A DNA stretch of 64,000 nucleotides from Xanthomonas sp. SI. Lineage in GTDB: Bacteria; Pseudomonadota; Gammaproteobacteria; Xanthomonadales; Xanthomonadaceae. Position 1 is the first letter of the stretch. Each line of letters starts with the position of its first letter. Positions 25,350 through 33,940 of the stretch are shown here, one piece after another. The position numbers and the translations under genes are program-made. The stretch is taken from assembly GCF_014236855.1 (NCBI RefSeq), contig NZ_CP051261.1:3410001-3474000 (forward strand), written 5' to 3'. The notes below the pieces were generated by a model. That model was not told where the DNA came from. It saw only the letters and a list, made by a program, of their open reading frames with translations, and ran no database searches.

Positions 25350-26558
25350 ATGTCCATGTCCCCTGCCGTCGCTTCCGTTTCCCCGGCGCATGCGCCGGCA
25401 CTTTCGCCGCAACAGGCCGCGCCGCTCGATGCCGCGATCGATGCGGCCTTGCGCGAGCAGCGCCTGGTCGGCGCGGTGGTGCTGGTCGCGCACGCGGGCC
25501 AGTGCGTCTATCGCCGCGCCGCAGGCTGGGCCGACCGCGAGGCGCGGCGGCCGCTGCGCGAGGACGCCACCTTCCGCCTGGCCTCGGTCAGCAAGCCGAT
25601 CGTCGCCACCGCGGCGCTGGCGCTGGTCGCGCAAGGCCGGCTGCAGCTGGATGCACCGATCGCGCGCTGGCTGCCCTGGTTCCGCCCCGCGCTGCCCGAC
25701 GGGCGGGCGCCGGACATCAGCCTGCGCCAGTTGCTCAGCCACAGCGTCGGGCTCGGCTACCGCTTCCTCGACCCGGCGGACGGCGCGCATGCGCGTGCCG
25801 GCGTGTCCGACGGCATGGACAACAGCGGCCTGAGCCTGGAAGACAACCTGCGCCGCCTCGCCGAAGTGCCACTCCAGTACGCACCCGGCACCGGCTGGGG
25901 CTATTCGCTGTCGATCGATGTCGCCGGCGCGCTGCTGCAGGCGGCCAGCGGTCAGCCGTTGCCGCAGCTGGTGCGCGACCTGGTCACCGCGCCGCTGGGC
26001 ATGCACGCCACCGCCTTCCATGCCGAGGACGCGGCGCGGTTGGCCGTGCCCTACGTCAACGGCGACCCTTCGCCGCACCGGCTCGGCGAAGGCGAAGTGG
26101 TCGCGCCGTTCGCGGACGGCGCCGGCATCGTGTTCCATCCTTCGCGCGCGCTGGATCCGCAGGCGTTCGCCTCCGCCGGCGCCGGCATGGTCGGCAGCGC
26201 CGACGACGTGCTGCGCCTGCTGGAAACGCTGCGCTGCGGCGGCGCGCCGCTGCTGCCGGCCGCGCTGGTGGCCGAGATGGGCCGCGCGCAGGCCGGCGAT
26301 TTCGGCCCGCCGGACGCGCCCGGCTGGGGATACGGCCTGGGCTTTGCGGTGCTGCGCGATCCGGCGCCGACCGCGACCCCGGAAGCACCCGGCACCTGGC
26401 GCTGGGGCGGCGCGTACGGCCATAGCTGGTTCGTCGATCCGGCACGGCAGCTGAGCGTGGTGGCGCTGACCAACACCTTGTACGAAGGCATGTCCGGCGC
26501 GTTCGTGACCGAGCTGCGCGACGCGGTCTACGCCAGCCTGCGCAGCGTGCCGGCATGA
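25350..26558 (+). CDS. Beta-lactamase-related serine hydrolase
   Basis: A 402-residue protein of the class C beta-lactamase/esterase (PF00144) family. The catalytic SxxK motif is RLASVSKPIVATAALALV, the YxN-position motif is GWGYSLSIDVAG, and a C-terminal GGAYGHSWFVDP replaces the KTG triad. No signal peptide is evident, so a cytosolic esterase, lactonase or D-aminopeptidase is as likely as a true beta-lactamase. A second ATG lies at 25356. The stop overlaps the MFS start by 4 nt, implying co-translation with an exporter, and the LysR gene is divergent. Confidence 0.9.
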   Translation: MSMSPAVASVSPAHAPALSPQQAAPLDAAIDAALREQRLVGAVVLVAHAGQCVYRRAAGWADREARRPLREDATFRLASVSKPIVATAALALVAQGRLQLDAPIARWLPWFRPALPDGRAPDISLRQLLSHSVGLGYRFLDPADGAHARAGVSDGMDNSGLSLEDNLRRLAEVPLQYAPGTGWGYSLSIDVAGALLQAASGQPLPQLVRDLVTAPLGMHATAFHAEDAARLAVPYVNGDPSPHRLGEGEVVAPFADGAGIVFHPSRALDPQAFASAGAGMVGSADDVLRLLETLRCGGAPLLPAALVAEMGRAQAGDFGPPDAPGWGYGLGFAVLRDPAPTATPEAPGTWRWGGAYGHSWFVDPARQLSVVALTNTLYEGMSGAFVTELRDAVYASLRSVPA

Positions 26559-27757
26559 GCGGGGAACGCCTGGCGCCGTGCCCGGCCGCCACCGCTGCGG
26601 CGGCAACGCAGCGCCTGCCCTGGAGCGGATTGCTGGCGCTGGCCTGCGCCGGCTTCGTCACCATCCTCACAGAGACGCTGCCGGCCGGCCTGCTGCCGTC
26701 GATGGCGGCGGGATTGGGCGTCGGCGAAGCGTGGGTCGGCCAACTGGTCAGCGTCTACGCGCTGGGTTCGCTGCTGGCAGCCATCCCGCTCACCGCCGCC
26801 ACCCGGCGCTGGCGCCGGCGCCCGTTGTTGCTGCTCGCCATCGCCGGCTTCGCGCTGGCCAACACGGTCACCGCCGTATCCGCCAGCTATCCGCTGATCC
26901 TGGCCGCGCGCCTGCTCGCAGGGGTCAGCGCCGGGTTGCTATGGGCGCTGCTGGCCGGCTATGCGAGCCGGATGGTGGCGCCGGCGCAGCAGGGCCGCGC
27001 GATCGCCGTGGCGATGGTCGGCACGCCGCTGGCGCTGGCGCTGGGCGTGCCGGCCGGCACCCTGCTCGGGCAGCAGTGGGGCTGGCGCTGGACGTTCGGC
27101 GCGATGTCGCTGCTGAGCCTCGGCCTGCTCGGTTGGGCCCGCGCTGCGCTGCCCGACTTCGCCGGCCACACCGCGCGCACGGCGCTGCCGCTGCGCCGCG
27201 TGCTGGGCCTGCCCGGCATTGTCCAGGTGCTGGCGGTGATGCTGCTGTTCGTGCTCGCGCACAACCTGCTCTACACCTATGTGGCGCCGCTGCTGGCGCT
27301 GTCGGCCGCGGCGGCCGCGCTGGACCGCTACCTGCTGCTGTTCGGCGTCGCCGCGCTGCTGGGCATCGTCGCGGTGGGCCTATGGATCGATCGCTGGATG
27401 CGACCGCTGCTGCTGGCAAGCATCGGCCTGTTCGCGCTCGCCGCGCTGGCGATGGCGCTGTGGCCGCGTTCGCCGGCGCTGCTGGCCGTGGCGATGGCGG
27501 TGTGGGGATTGGCATTCGGCGGCTGCGCCACGCTGTTCCAGACCGCGATCGCGCGCCGTGCCGGCGAGGCCGCCGATCTGGCGCAGTCGCTGGTGGTCAC
27601 CGGCTGGAACCTGGCGATCGCTGGCGCCGGCGTGCTCGGCGGCATGGTGTTGCAACGTTCCGGCGCCGCCGCGCTGCCGTGGACGGCGCTGGCGCTGCTG
27701 GTGCTGGCGTGGGCATTCGCGCAGCGCCGGTACGGCTGGGCGAACACCGGCGGTTGA
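26555..27757 (+). CDS. MFS exporter (DHA1 family)
   Basis: A 400-residue 12-helix transporter. Motifs LTETLPAGLLPSMAAGLGV and WVGQLVSVYALGSLLAAIPL place it with the SotB/AraJ-like DHA1 exporters; the motif-A region is ATRRWRRRPLLLLAIAGF. It overlaps the serine hydrolase stop by 4 nt (26555-26558). The pairing suggests that hydrolysis and export act on one compound, under the adjacent LysR regulator; the compound itself is unknown. Confidence 0.92.
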   Translation: MSGERLAPCPAATAAAATQRLPWSGLLALACAGFVTILTETLPAGLLPSMAAGLGVGEAWVGQLVSVYALGSLLAAIPLTAATRRWRRRPLLLLAIAGFALANTVTAVSASYPLILAARLLAGVSAGLLWALLAGYASRMVAPAQQGRAIAVAMVGTPLALALGVPAGTLLGQQWGWRWTFGAMSLLSLGLLGWARAALPDFAGHTARTALPLRRVLGLPGIVQVLAVMLLFVLAHNLLYTYVAPLLALSAAAAALDRYLLLFGVAALLGIVAVGLWIDRWMRPLLLASIGLFALAALAMALWPRSPALLAVAMAVWGLAFGGCATLFQTAIARRAGEAADLAQSLVVTGWNLAIAGAGVLGGMVLQRSGAAALPWTALALLVLAWAFAQRRYGWANTGG

Positions 27758-27943
27758 GCAGCGCCGGCACGACCGGCGCGCGTGCTGTCTGTGGCGTCGG
27801 CGATCGCTGGCGCCACGGGCCGGTGCCAATCCACATCCGCGATGATGCCCGCAGCCCATGCGCAACGATCGTCGTGCGGCGCGCTGCTCGCCGCTGCACG
27901 CAGCGCGCGACAACCGCCGCGGCGCGCCCCTTTGCGCCGCGAC

Positions 27944-28285
27944 TCAGGCCTTGCGCAGGAAGCAGGTCTTCAGCACCAGTCCCTTGATCTTGTCCGAATT
28001 GCCTTCGATGTGCTCGGCATCATCCTCGACCAGGCGGATGCCGCGGATCACTGTGCCCTGCTTCAGCGGGATCGACGAGCCCTTCACCTTCAGGTCCTTG
28101 ATCACCACCACGGTGTCGCCGGCCTGCAGCACGTTGCCGTTGCTGTCGCGCACCACCGTTTCTGCGGCGGTGGCGGTGTCCGCCGCTGCCGGCCACTCGT
28201 AGCCGCAGTCGGCGCAGATCCACAGCGCCCCGTCGACATAGGTGTTTTGCAGGGTGCATTGCGGACAGGCGGGTGCGGCGGACAT
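27944..28285 (-). CDS. yjdM: PhnA/YjdM family zinc-ribbon protein
   Basis: A 113-residue protein with an N-terminal C4 zinc ribbon (CPQCTLQNTYVDGALWICAD, Cys pairs CxxC...CxxC) and the compact C-terminal PhnA domain (VRDSNGNVLQAGDTVVVIKD, then KVKGSSIPLKQGTVIRGIRL, ending IEGNSDKIKGLVLKTCFLRK). PhnA was named for a phosphonate locus, but the general function of this widespread family is unknown. The start at 28285 is supported by AAGGA in front. The gene faces the end of the MFS gene and is divergent from the CDF transporter. Confidence 0.93.
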   Translation of the reverse strand: MSAAPACPQCTLQNTYVDGALWICADCGYEWPAAADTATAAETVVRDSNGNVLQAGDTVVVIKDLKVKGSSIPLKQGTVIRGIRLVEDDAEHIEGNSDKIKGLVLKTCFLRKA

Positions 28286-28385
28286 GGGGTTCCTTGATAC
28301 GGCGACGACGGGAGGACGCCTATTGTAGCCGCCCGCTCCACGCCGCCGCGTGCCGCGTCCGGTCCGCTCTTCCCGCAGGAATCCC

Positions 28386-29342
28386 ATGTCCGCCGCTTCC
28401 GGTTCCCGCTTTGCGATCTATGCCGCGCTCGCCGGCAACCTGGCCATCGCCATCGCCAAGTTCGTCGCCGCCGCGCTGTCCGGCAGTTCGGCGATGCTCA
28501 GCGAAGGCGTGCATTCGCTGGTCGATACGGTCAACGAGCTGTTGCTGCTGTACGGCCTGCGCCGCGCCGCGCGGCCCGCCGATGCCAGCCATCCGTTCGG
28601 CTACGGGCGTGAGCTGTATTTCTGGAGCTTCATCGTCGCCCTGCTGGTGTTCGCGCTCGGCGCCGGCGTGTCGCTCTACGAGGGCATCGCGCATGTGCGC
28701 AATCCGGAGCCGGCCAGCAACCACACCCTCAACTACGTGGTGCTGGGCCTGTCGATCCTGTTTGAGGGCGCTTCGTGGTGGGTGTCGCTGCGCGAGTTCC
28801 GCGCGCGCAAGGGCGCCATGGGCTACGTGCAGGCGTTCCGCGAAAGCAAGGACCCGAGCCTGTTCACCGTGCTGCTGGAAGACAGCGCCGCGCTGATCGG
28901 CCTGTTCATCGCCCTGCTGGGCCTGTTGGCCGCGCAGTGGCTGCAGATGCCGGAGCTGGACGGCGTGGCCTCGATCGGCATCGCCGCGGTGCTGGCCTGT
29001 TCGGCCTTCGTGCTGGCCCGCGAGACCAAGGGCCTGCTGATCGGCGAACCGGCGGCGCGGCCGCTGAGCGATGCCTTGCGCCGCATCGCCGGCGCGGATC
29101 CGGACGTACGCGCGGTCAACGGCGTGCTGAGCGTGCAGATGGGTCCCGAGCAGGTGGTCGCCGCACTCAGCGCCGAATTCGAGGACCAGCGCAGCACCGC
29201 GCAGATCGAGGCCTGCATCGAGCGCATCGAACGCGCCGCGCGCGCGCAATACCCCGAATTGCAGTCGCTGTTCGTCAAGCCGCAAACGCCCGAGGCGTGG
29301 CAGGCGCGGCGCAGCGCGTTGCGCGCGCCGCCGCCAGCCTGA
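28386..29342 (+). CDS. Cation diffusion facilitator family transporter
   Basis: A 318-residue CDF protein, expected to export divalent metals (Zn, Mn, Fe or Co) in exchange for protons. Six helices can be seen. The typical first block is SSAMLSEGVHSLVDTVNELL, with the helix-2 metal residues H and D. The later block VLLEDSAALIGLFIALLGL supplies helix-5 residues. The C-terminal cytosolic domain is present (GPEQVVAALSAEFEDQRSTA). ATG 28386 has AGGA nine bases upstream. It stands alone; nothing shows metal-responsive control. Confidence 0.93.
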   Translation: MSAASGSRFAIYAALAGNLAIAIAKFVAAALSGSSAMLSEGVHSLVDTVNELLLLYGLRRAARPADASHPFGYGRELYFWSFIVALLVFALGAGVSLYEGIAHVRNPEPASNHTLNYVVLGLSILFEGASWWVSLREFRARKGAMGYVQAFRESKDPSLFTVLLEDSAALIGLFIALLGLLAAQWLQMPELDGVASIGIAAVLACSAFVLARETKGLLIGEPAARPLSDALRRIAGADPDVRAVNGVLSVQMGPEQVVAALSAEFEDQRSTAQIEACIERIERAARAQYPELQSLFVKPQTPEAWQARRSALRAPPPA

Positions 29343-29465
29343 ACGCGTAATCCGCCGCGCCGACTTGCGATCCGCCGCCGCTTTTCGTTAGGGTATTCGG
29401 GTAGCACCTCCCATCGCGCTGTGACTGTGCCGGCGTATCCCACTTCCTACTGAATGAGGTTTCCC

Positions 29466-29936
29466 ATGGAGATCGCCAATGGCCTTGTCGCCACCATCCA
29501 CTACACCCTGACCGACGATGCCGGCGAGGTGATCGATCAATCCGCGCCGGACAATCCGCTGAGCTATCTGCACGGCGCCGGCAACATCGTGCCGGGGCTG
29601 GAAAAGGCGCTGACCGGCAAGCGCCCCGGCGAACGCGTGCAGGTCGACGTGATTCCGGCCGAAGGCTACGGTCCGCGCCACGAGCAGCTGCAACAGCAGG
29701 TGCCGCGCAGCTCGTTCCCGGATGCCGAAGGCCTGCAGCCCGGCATGCAGTTCCAGGCGCAGACCGACCAGGGCCCGCTGCTGGTCACGGTCACCGAGGT
29801 CGGCGCGGAACTGGTGACCATCGACGGCAACCATCCGCTGGCCGGGCAGGTGCTGCATTTCGCGGTGGAAGTGGCCGGCGTGCGCGATGCCACCGAGCAG
29901 GAAAAGAACCAGGGCCACGCGGGCGCGGCGCTGTAA
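29466..29936 (+). CDS. FKBP-type peptidyl-prolyl isomerase, SlyD-like
   Basis: A 156-residue peptidyl-prolyl cis-trans isomerase/chaperone. FKBP core segments: LVATIHYTLTDDAGEVIDQS, PLSYLHGAGNIVPGLEKALT and the C-terminal TIDGNHPLAGQVLHFAVEVA. Between them lies the insert-in-flap domain typical of SlyD/FkpB (GYGPRHEQLQQQVPRSSF). The histidine-rich metal tail of E. coli SlyD is missing. ATG 29466 is preferred because GAGG lies six bases before it; an ATG at 29454 is poorly placed. It is followed by a strong hairpin. Confidence 0.93.
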   Translation: MEIANGLVATIHYTLTDDAGEVIDQSAPDNPLSYLHGAGNIVPGLEKALTGKRPGERVQVDVIPAEGYGPRHEQLQQQVPRSSFPDAEGLQPGMQFQAQTDQGPLLVTVTEVGAELVTIDGNHPLAGQVLHFAVEVAGVRDATEQEKNQGHAGAAL

Positions 29937-29958
29937 CCGTCCGCATCCCGGCTGCACC

Positions 29959-29988
29959 GCACGAGGCCCGCAATCGCGGGCCTCGTGC
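29959..29988 (+). terminator. Hairpin terminator after the FKBP gene
   Basis: GCACGAGGCCCGC, loop AATC, GCGGGCCTCGTGC: a perfect 13-bp stem 22 bases after the stop. The tail is only ATTGTGC, so it is a strong hairpin with a weak U-tract. Confidence 0.7.
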
Positions 29989-30105
29989 ATTGTGCGGAGG
30001 CGGCAGCGACAGGCGCGGCCACGCCCCTGCAGCGGCCGCCGCCGGCTTGCGCCGCGCTGCGGCTTGCCGCACAGTGCGCGGCCCCCTGCCCGGCCCCGCA
30101 GCGAC

Positions 30106-31464
30106 ATGAGACTCGGCATCGATTTCGGCACCAGCAACTCCGCCGCCGCCGCGGTGATCGATGGCCGCGTGGTGCCGATCGGCTTCGGCGACCAGCACCA
30201 GTTCCGCACCACCGTGTACTTCCCGGAAGTGATGCGCGACCCGGCCGATTTCGAGCTGACTCCGGTGCTGGAACGGCAGGTGGACGAGCTGATCGAGGCC
30301 GGGCGCCGCGATGCGGCCGCCGCCGGCCGCGAGCGCAGCCGCGACGAGTTGCGCCGCGATGCGATCCGGGTGGTGCGCCGGCAATGGATGGAAGCGCAGA
30401 TGCGCGAGCCGCGCAGTTCCGCGGCGTTGCTGCAGAACGCGGTGTACGGCGACGCGGCGCTGGATGCGTATTTCATCGAAGGCGAAGGCAGCCTGGTGCA
30501 GAGCCCGAAATCGATGCTCGGCTACAACCTGCATCCGCGCGCCAAGCAGACCATCACCGGCATCGCCACCCATATCCTCGAGCACATCCGCCTGACCGCC
30601 TCGCAGCAACTCGGCCTGCAGGTGCGCAGCGCGCTGCTCGGGCGCCCGGTGCAGTTCCGCAGTTCGATCGGCGAGGCCGGCAACGCGCAGGCGCTGCAGA
30701 TCCTGCACAGCGCCGCGATCGCCGCCGGCTTCGACGACATCGCGTTCCTGGAAGAACCCGCCGCCGCGGCGATGCACTACCACGCCGGCAGCGACGAACG
30801 CCACGACGCAGTGGTGGTGGACATCGGCGGCGGCACCACCGACATCGCCCACGCCAGCGTCGGCGGCGACGGCGCGCCGCAGGTGCATCGCGCCTGGGGC
30901 ATTGCCCGTGGCGGCACCGACATCGACCTGGCGCTGAGCCTGGCCAGCTACATGCCGCTGTTCGGCCGCGGCAGCACCCGCGTGCCGGCGCACCATTACG
31001 TCGAGGCGGCGATGGTGCAGGACACCACCCGCCAGCGCGATTTCCGCCAGCATCGCTACGACGAAGTGCCGCACCCTTACGACACGCGGCTGCAGGCGCT
31101 ACAGGACACCGGCAACACCGCGCGCCTGTACCGCGCGGTGGAGCGCAGCAAGATCCGCCTCAGCGACAGCGCGCAGCACGCGGAGGCGCTGGAGTACATC
31201 GAAGCCGGGCTGCAGGTGCAGGTGCGGGCCGACGAACTGACCCATGCCGCGCGCAGCTATCTGGAGGCGCTGGGCGAGCTGCTCGCGCAGGTCCGCAGCG
31301 ACATCGGCTGCGATCCGGCCGCGGTGTTCCTGACCGGCGGCATGTCGCGCGCCGGCTACATCCAGCAGGTGGTCGCCGCCGCGTTCCCGCAAGCGCGCCT
31401 GGTGCACGGCGACCCCTCGTTCGGCGTGGTCCAGGGTCTGGCCCTGGCCGCCGCGCAGCGCTGA
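30106..31464 (+). CDS. yegD: YegD-like Hsp70-family protein
   Basis: A 452-residue actin-fold ATPase related to Hsp70. All three nucleotide motifs are present: IDFGTSNSAAAAV (phosphate 1), VVVDIGGGTTDIAHASVGGD (phosphate 2) and FLTGGMSRAGYIQQVV (adenosine). It stops where the DnaK substrate-binding domain would begin, which is normal for YegD. Also typical are the QSPKSMLGYNL and ARGGTDIDLALSL segments. Clients are unknown. The start at 30106 is the first codon before the phosphate-1 strand. It stands alone, with the next gene 240 bases downstream. Confidence 0.9.
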   Translation: MRLGIDFGTSNSAAAAVIDGRVVPIGFGDQHQFRTTVYFPEVMRDPADFELTPVLERQVDELIEAGRRDAAAAGRERSRDELRRDAIRVVRRQWMEAQMREPRSSAALLQNAVYGDAALDAYFIEGEGSLVQSPKSMLGYNLHPRAKQTITGIATHILEHIRLTASQQLGLQVRSALLGRPVQFRSSIGEAGNAQALQILHSAAIAAGFDDIAFLEEPAAAAMHYHAGSDERHDAVVVDIGGGTTDIAHASVGGDGAPQVHRAWGIARGGTDIDLALSLASYMPLFGRGSTRVPAHHYVEAAMVQDTTRQRDFRQHRYDEVPHPYDTRLQALQDTGNTARLYRAVERSKIRLSDSAQHAEALEYIEAGLQVQVRADELTHAARSYLEALGELLAQVRSDIGCDPAAVFLTGGMSRAGYIQQVVAAAFPQARLVHGDPSFGVVQGLALAAAQR

Positions 31465-31706
31465 CCGACGCAGGCCGCAACGCCTCGCCAACCTCGCCGC
31501 AGCGCGCGCCGGCATGGCCGCGCGTGCCCAAGTCGCTAGCGCAGCTTCCGTTCATACGCAAGGGGCGCGACTGGCGTAATATGCGCGGTCACGCTTCAGC
31601 GTCACGTTTCTACACGCGTCTCGTCCGGCCGTTTCTGTCGCCCGACTCGCCCCTCTTCTCGCGCCAGCCTCCGTCCCGCTTCGGGCCGGACCCAACGGGA
31701 GCGCCT

Positions 31707-32387
31707 GTGTCCGGCTACGCCACCCAGATCAACACGCTCAACCTGGGCGGCCAGGACTATCGCATCCGTTCGCTGCTCGATACCCAACAGTTCTCCGATC
31801 CCGACGCGCAGGCCGAAGCGGCCGGCATTTCCTCGGCGCAATGGAGCCTGTTCGGCAACGTGTGGCCGGCCGGCCGGCTGCTCGCCGAAGCGATGGCGCT
31901 GTACGACTTCGGCGACAAGCGCATCCTCGAGATCGGCTGCGGCCTCGGCCTGGCCAGCCTGGTGCTGCGCCGCCGCGGCGCCGACATCGTCGCCAGCGAC
32001 CGGCATCCGCTGACCGAAGTGTTCCTGGCCTACAACGCCGCGCTCAACGAAATGCCCGCGGTGCCGTACCGCCGCCTCGACTGGGACCAGCCCAACCTCG
32101 AGCTGGGCCGTTTCGACGTGATTATCGGCAGCGATGTGCTGTACGAACACCAGCATCCGGCGCTGCTGGCCGAATTGCTGGCGCGGCATGCGACGGCGAG
32201 CGCGGAAGTGCTGATCGCCGATCCGGGCCGCGGCAACAGCGCCGCACTGACCCGCGCGCTGGCCACGCAGGGCTACGCGCTCAGCGAACAGCGCGAAATG
32301 CCGTTGGGGCCGGACGATCTGCCGCCCTACCGCGGCCGCGTGTTGCGCTTCAGCCGCGATGCCCTGCCAACCGGTGGCAACGCGTGA
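31707..32387 (+). CDS. Class I SAM-dependent (family 16-like) methyltransferase
   Basis: A 226-residue methyltransferase. The SAM-binding fold shows WPAGRLLAEAMALYDFGDKR, ILEIGCGLGLASLVLRRRGA (motif I) and VASDRHPLTEVFLAYNA; the post-motif is FDVIIGSDVLYEHQHPALLA, resembling the lysine methyltransferase family 16/nicotinamide N-methyltransferase group. Its substrate may be a protein. The start is inferred as GTG 31707, preceded by GGGAG, because the family alignment begins there; the upstream open frame is implausible. The stop overlaps the GTG start of the YkgJ-like gene (32384-32387). Confidence 0.88.
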   Translation: MSGYATQINTLNLGGQDYRIRSLLDTQQFSDPDAQAEAAGISSAQWSLFGNVWPAGRLLAEAMALYDFGDKRILEIGCGLGLASLVLRRRGADIVASDRHPLTEVFLAYNAALNEMPAVPYRRLDWDQPNLELGRFDVIIGSDVLYEHQHPALLAELLARHATASAEVLIADPGRGNSAALTRALATQGYALSEQREMPLGPDDLPPYRGRVLRFSRDALPTGGNA

Positions 32388-32719
32388 GCGCGCAACAGGC
32401 AACGCCGCGCGCCGCGGCCGAAAAATCCGTCACCTGCGATCGCTGCGACGCGATCTGCTGCCGCCTGACCGTGCTGCTGATGCCCGACGACAAGGTGCCC
32501 GAGCACTACACCGAGCACACCGCCGAAGGCCTGCACGTGATGGCCCGCGACGAGGACGGCTGGTGCGTGGCGGTGGACAGCAAGCGCATGTGCTGCTCGA
32601 TCTACGAACAGCGCCCGGCGATCTGCCGCAAATTCACGATGGCCGGCCCGTATTGCCGCGACATCCGCCGCATCCACAACGATCAGTTGGCGCGCGGCAT
32701 TCCCCTGACGATGTACTGA
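32384..32719 (+). CDS. YkgJ family cysteine cluster protein
   Basis: A 111-residue protein with the YkgJ zinc/iron-cysteine cluster: CDRCDAICCRLTV near the N-terminus, KRMCCSIYEQRPAICRKF in the middle and GPYCRDIRRIHN. Six or more cysteines are placed to bind a metal or an Fe-S centre; family role unknown. It begins with GTG, overlapping the methyltransferase stop by 4 nt, so the two are coupled and may work on the same protein target. Next is a small basic protein 16 bases away. Confidence 0.9.
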   Translation: MSAQQATPRAAAEKSVTCDRCDAICCRLTVLLMPDDKVPEHYTEHTAEGLHVMARDEDGWCVAVDSKRMCCSIYEQRPAICRKFTMAGPYCRDIRRIHNDQLARGIPLTMY

Positions 32720-32735
32720 CTCCAGGAGATTCACC

Positions 32736-32933
32736 ATGGCACGTCCCACCAGCAAGACCCCGCCCCCGACCGCCAAGACCGCACGCAGCAGCAGCGGCGA
32801 CAAGGCGCAGAAGGGCCTCAGCCGCGAGCGTATCGAGGCCGACATGGCCGCGTTCCGCAAGGCCGGCGGCCGCGTCGAAGTGCTCGGCACCACCCGCGTG
32901 CTGAAGAAAGTCGACGAAGCCGAAGCCGGCTGA
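32736..32933 (+). CDS. Small basic conserved protein
   Basis: A 65-residue protein with a Thr/Pro/Lys-rich N-terminus (ARPTSKTPPPTAKTARSS) and a more ordered C-terminal half (SRERIEADMAAFRKAGGRVE, VLGTTRVLKKVD). I do not recognise a named family. It has a good ribosome site (AGGAG, 8 bases before ATG). It follows the methyltransferase and YkgJ genes closely, so it is probably the third gene of their operon. The pattern RIEADMAAFRKAGGRVEVLG recalls short conserved proteins of Xanthomonadaceae, but that is memory, not proof. Confidence 0.75.
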   Translation: MARPTSKTPPPTAKTARSSSGDKAQKGLSRERIEADMAAFRKAGGRVEVLGTTRVLKKVDEAEAG

Positions 32934-33028
32934 GCACGCGCACTGCGGCCCCGCCGCAGGCGATGTCGGCGCCGTCTTCACGGCGCCGGCCGATAATCCA
33001 GATCTCTTCGCTGTGACAGACGCACGGC

Positions 33029-33823
33029 ATGCTCCTGCGCTCCCTCTCCGCTGAACTGGGCCAGCCGGCCTGCGGCAATTGCCGCGATGGCGAACCGCTC
33101 GACTTCGGCATCCGCATGGCGTTCCAGCCGATCGTCGATGCGCAGGCGCGCACGATCTACGCGTACGAGGCGCTGGTCCGCGGCGAGGACGGCAGCGGCG
33201 CGGCCGCGGTATTGGCGCGGGTGCGGCCGCAGCAGCTGTACCGCTTCGACCAGACCTGCCGAGTGCAGGCGATCGCCACCGCGGCGCGGCTGGGTCTGCG
33301 CACCCGGCTGTCGATCAATTTCATTCCCAATGCGGTGTACGAACCGGCGACCTGCATCCGCCTGACCCTGGCCGCGGCCGAGCACTACGGCGTGCCGACC
33401 GGCGATCTGATCTTCGAGATGAGCGAGTCCGAGCGCATCCGCGACCTGCCCAAGGTGGTGCGGATCCTGCGCGACTACGCGCAGCGCGGATTCCTGACCG
33501 CGATCGACGATTTCGGCGCCGGCCACTCCGGACTCAACCTGCTCGCCAGTTTCCAACCGCATCTGCTCAAGCTGGACATGGCCCTGATCCGCGACATCGA
33601 TAGCAGCGTACCGCGCCAGCATATCGTCGCCGGCATCGTCGGCATGGCCGCGGCACTGGGCTGCCGGGTGCTTGCCGAGGGCGTGGAAACGCCCGCCGAA
33701 TACCGCGCGCTGCGCGCGTTGGGCATCGACCTGTACCAGGGTTTCCTGTTCGCGATGCCGGCGCTGGAGGCGTTGCCGGAGATTCCCGCCGAACGCTGGG
33801 CCAGCCTGGAACAGGCCGCCTGA
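33029..33823 (+). CDS. Stand-alone EAL-domain cyclic-di-GMP phosphodiesterase
   Basis: A 264-residue EAL protein with no GGDEF, sensory or membrane part. Residues needed for hydrolysis are all visible: EALVR (47-51), N in INFIPN, E in FEMSES, the DD of TAIDDFGAGHSGL, K in HLLKLDMALIRD, E in LAEGVET and Q in GIDLYQGFLF. It should therefore cleave c-di-GMP to pGpG. Such small single-domain EAL enzymes have no evident input and may be regulated by expression level. ATG 33029 gives the full domain. Confidence 0.93.
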   Translation: MLLRSLSAELGQPACGNCRDGEPLDFGIRMAFQPIVDAQARTIYAYEALVRGEDGSGAAAVLARVRPQQLYRFDQTCRVQAIATAARLGLRTRLSINFIPNAVYEPATCIRLTLAAAEHYGVPTGDLIFEMSESERIRDLPKVVRILRDYAQRGFLTAIDDFGAGHSGLNLLASFQPHLLKLDMALIRDIDSSVPRQHIVAGIVGMAAALGCRVLAEGVETPAEYRALRALGIDLYQGFLFAMPALEALPEIPAERWASLEQAA

Positions 33824-33940
33824 GCGACGCCCGGCAGCGCGCATGCGCTGCAGCGTCGGGGCGGCAGCGATGGCGCGGGCCGGGCGCCATCCGCACTTGC
33901 CCGATGCGGCGACGATTGCGACCATCGCGCCTCCCCCGCC

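Noticed and set aside
24148..25833. Plus-strand frame through the LysR gene
   Set aside because: Shadow frame; LysR helix-turn-helix on the minus strand is unambiguous.
25350..26558. Resistance beta-lactamase
   Set aside because: SxxK is present but there is no clear KTG triad and no signal peptide; the family is mostly esterases and peptidases.
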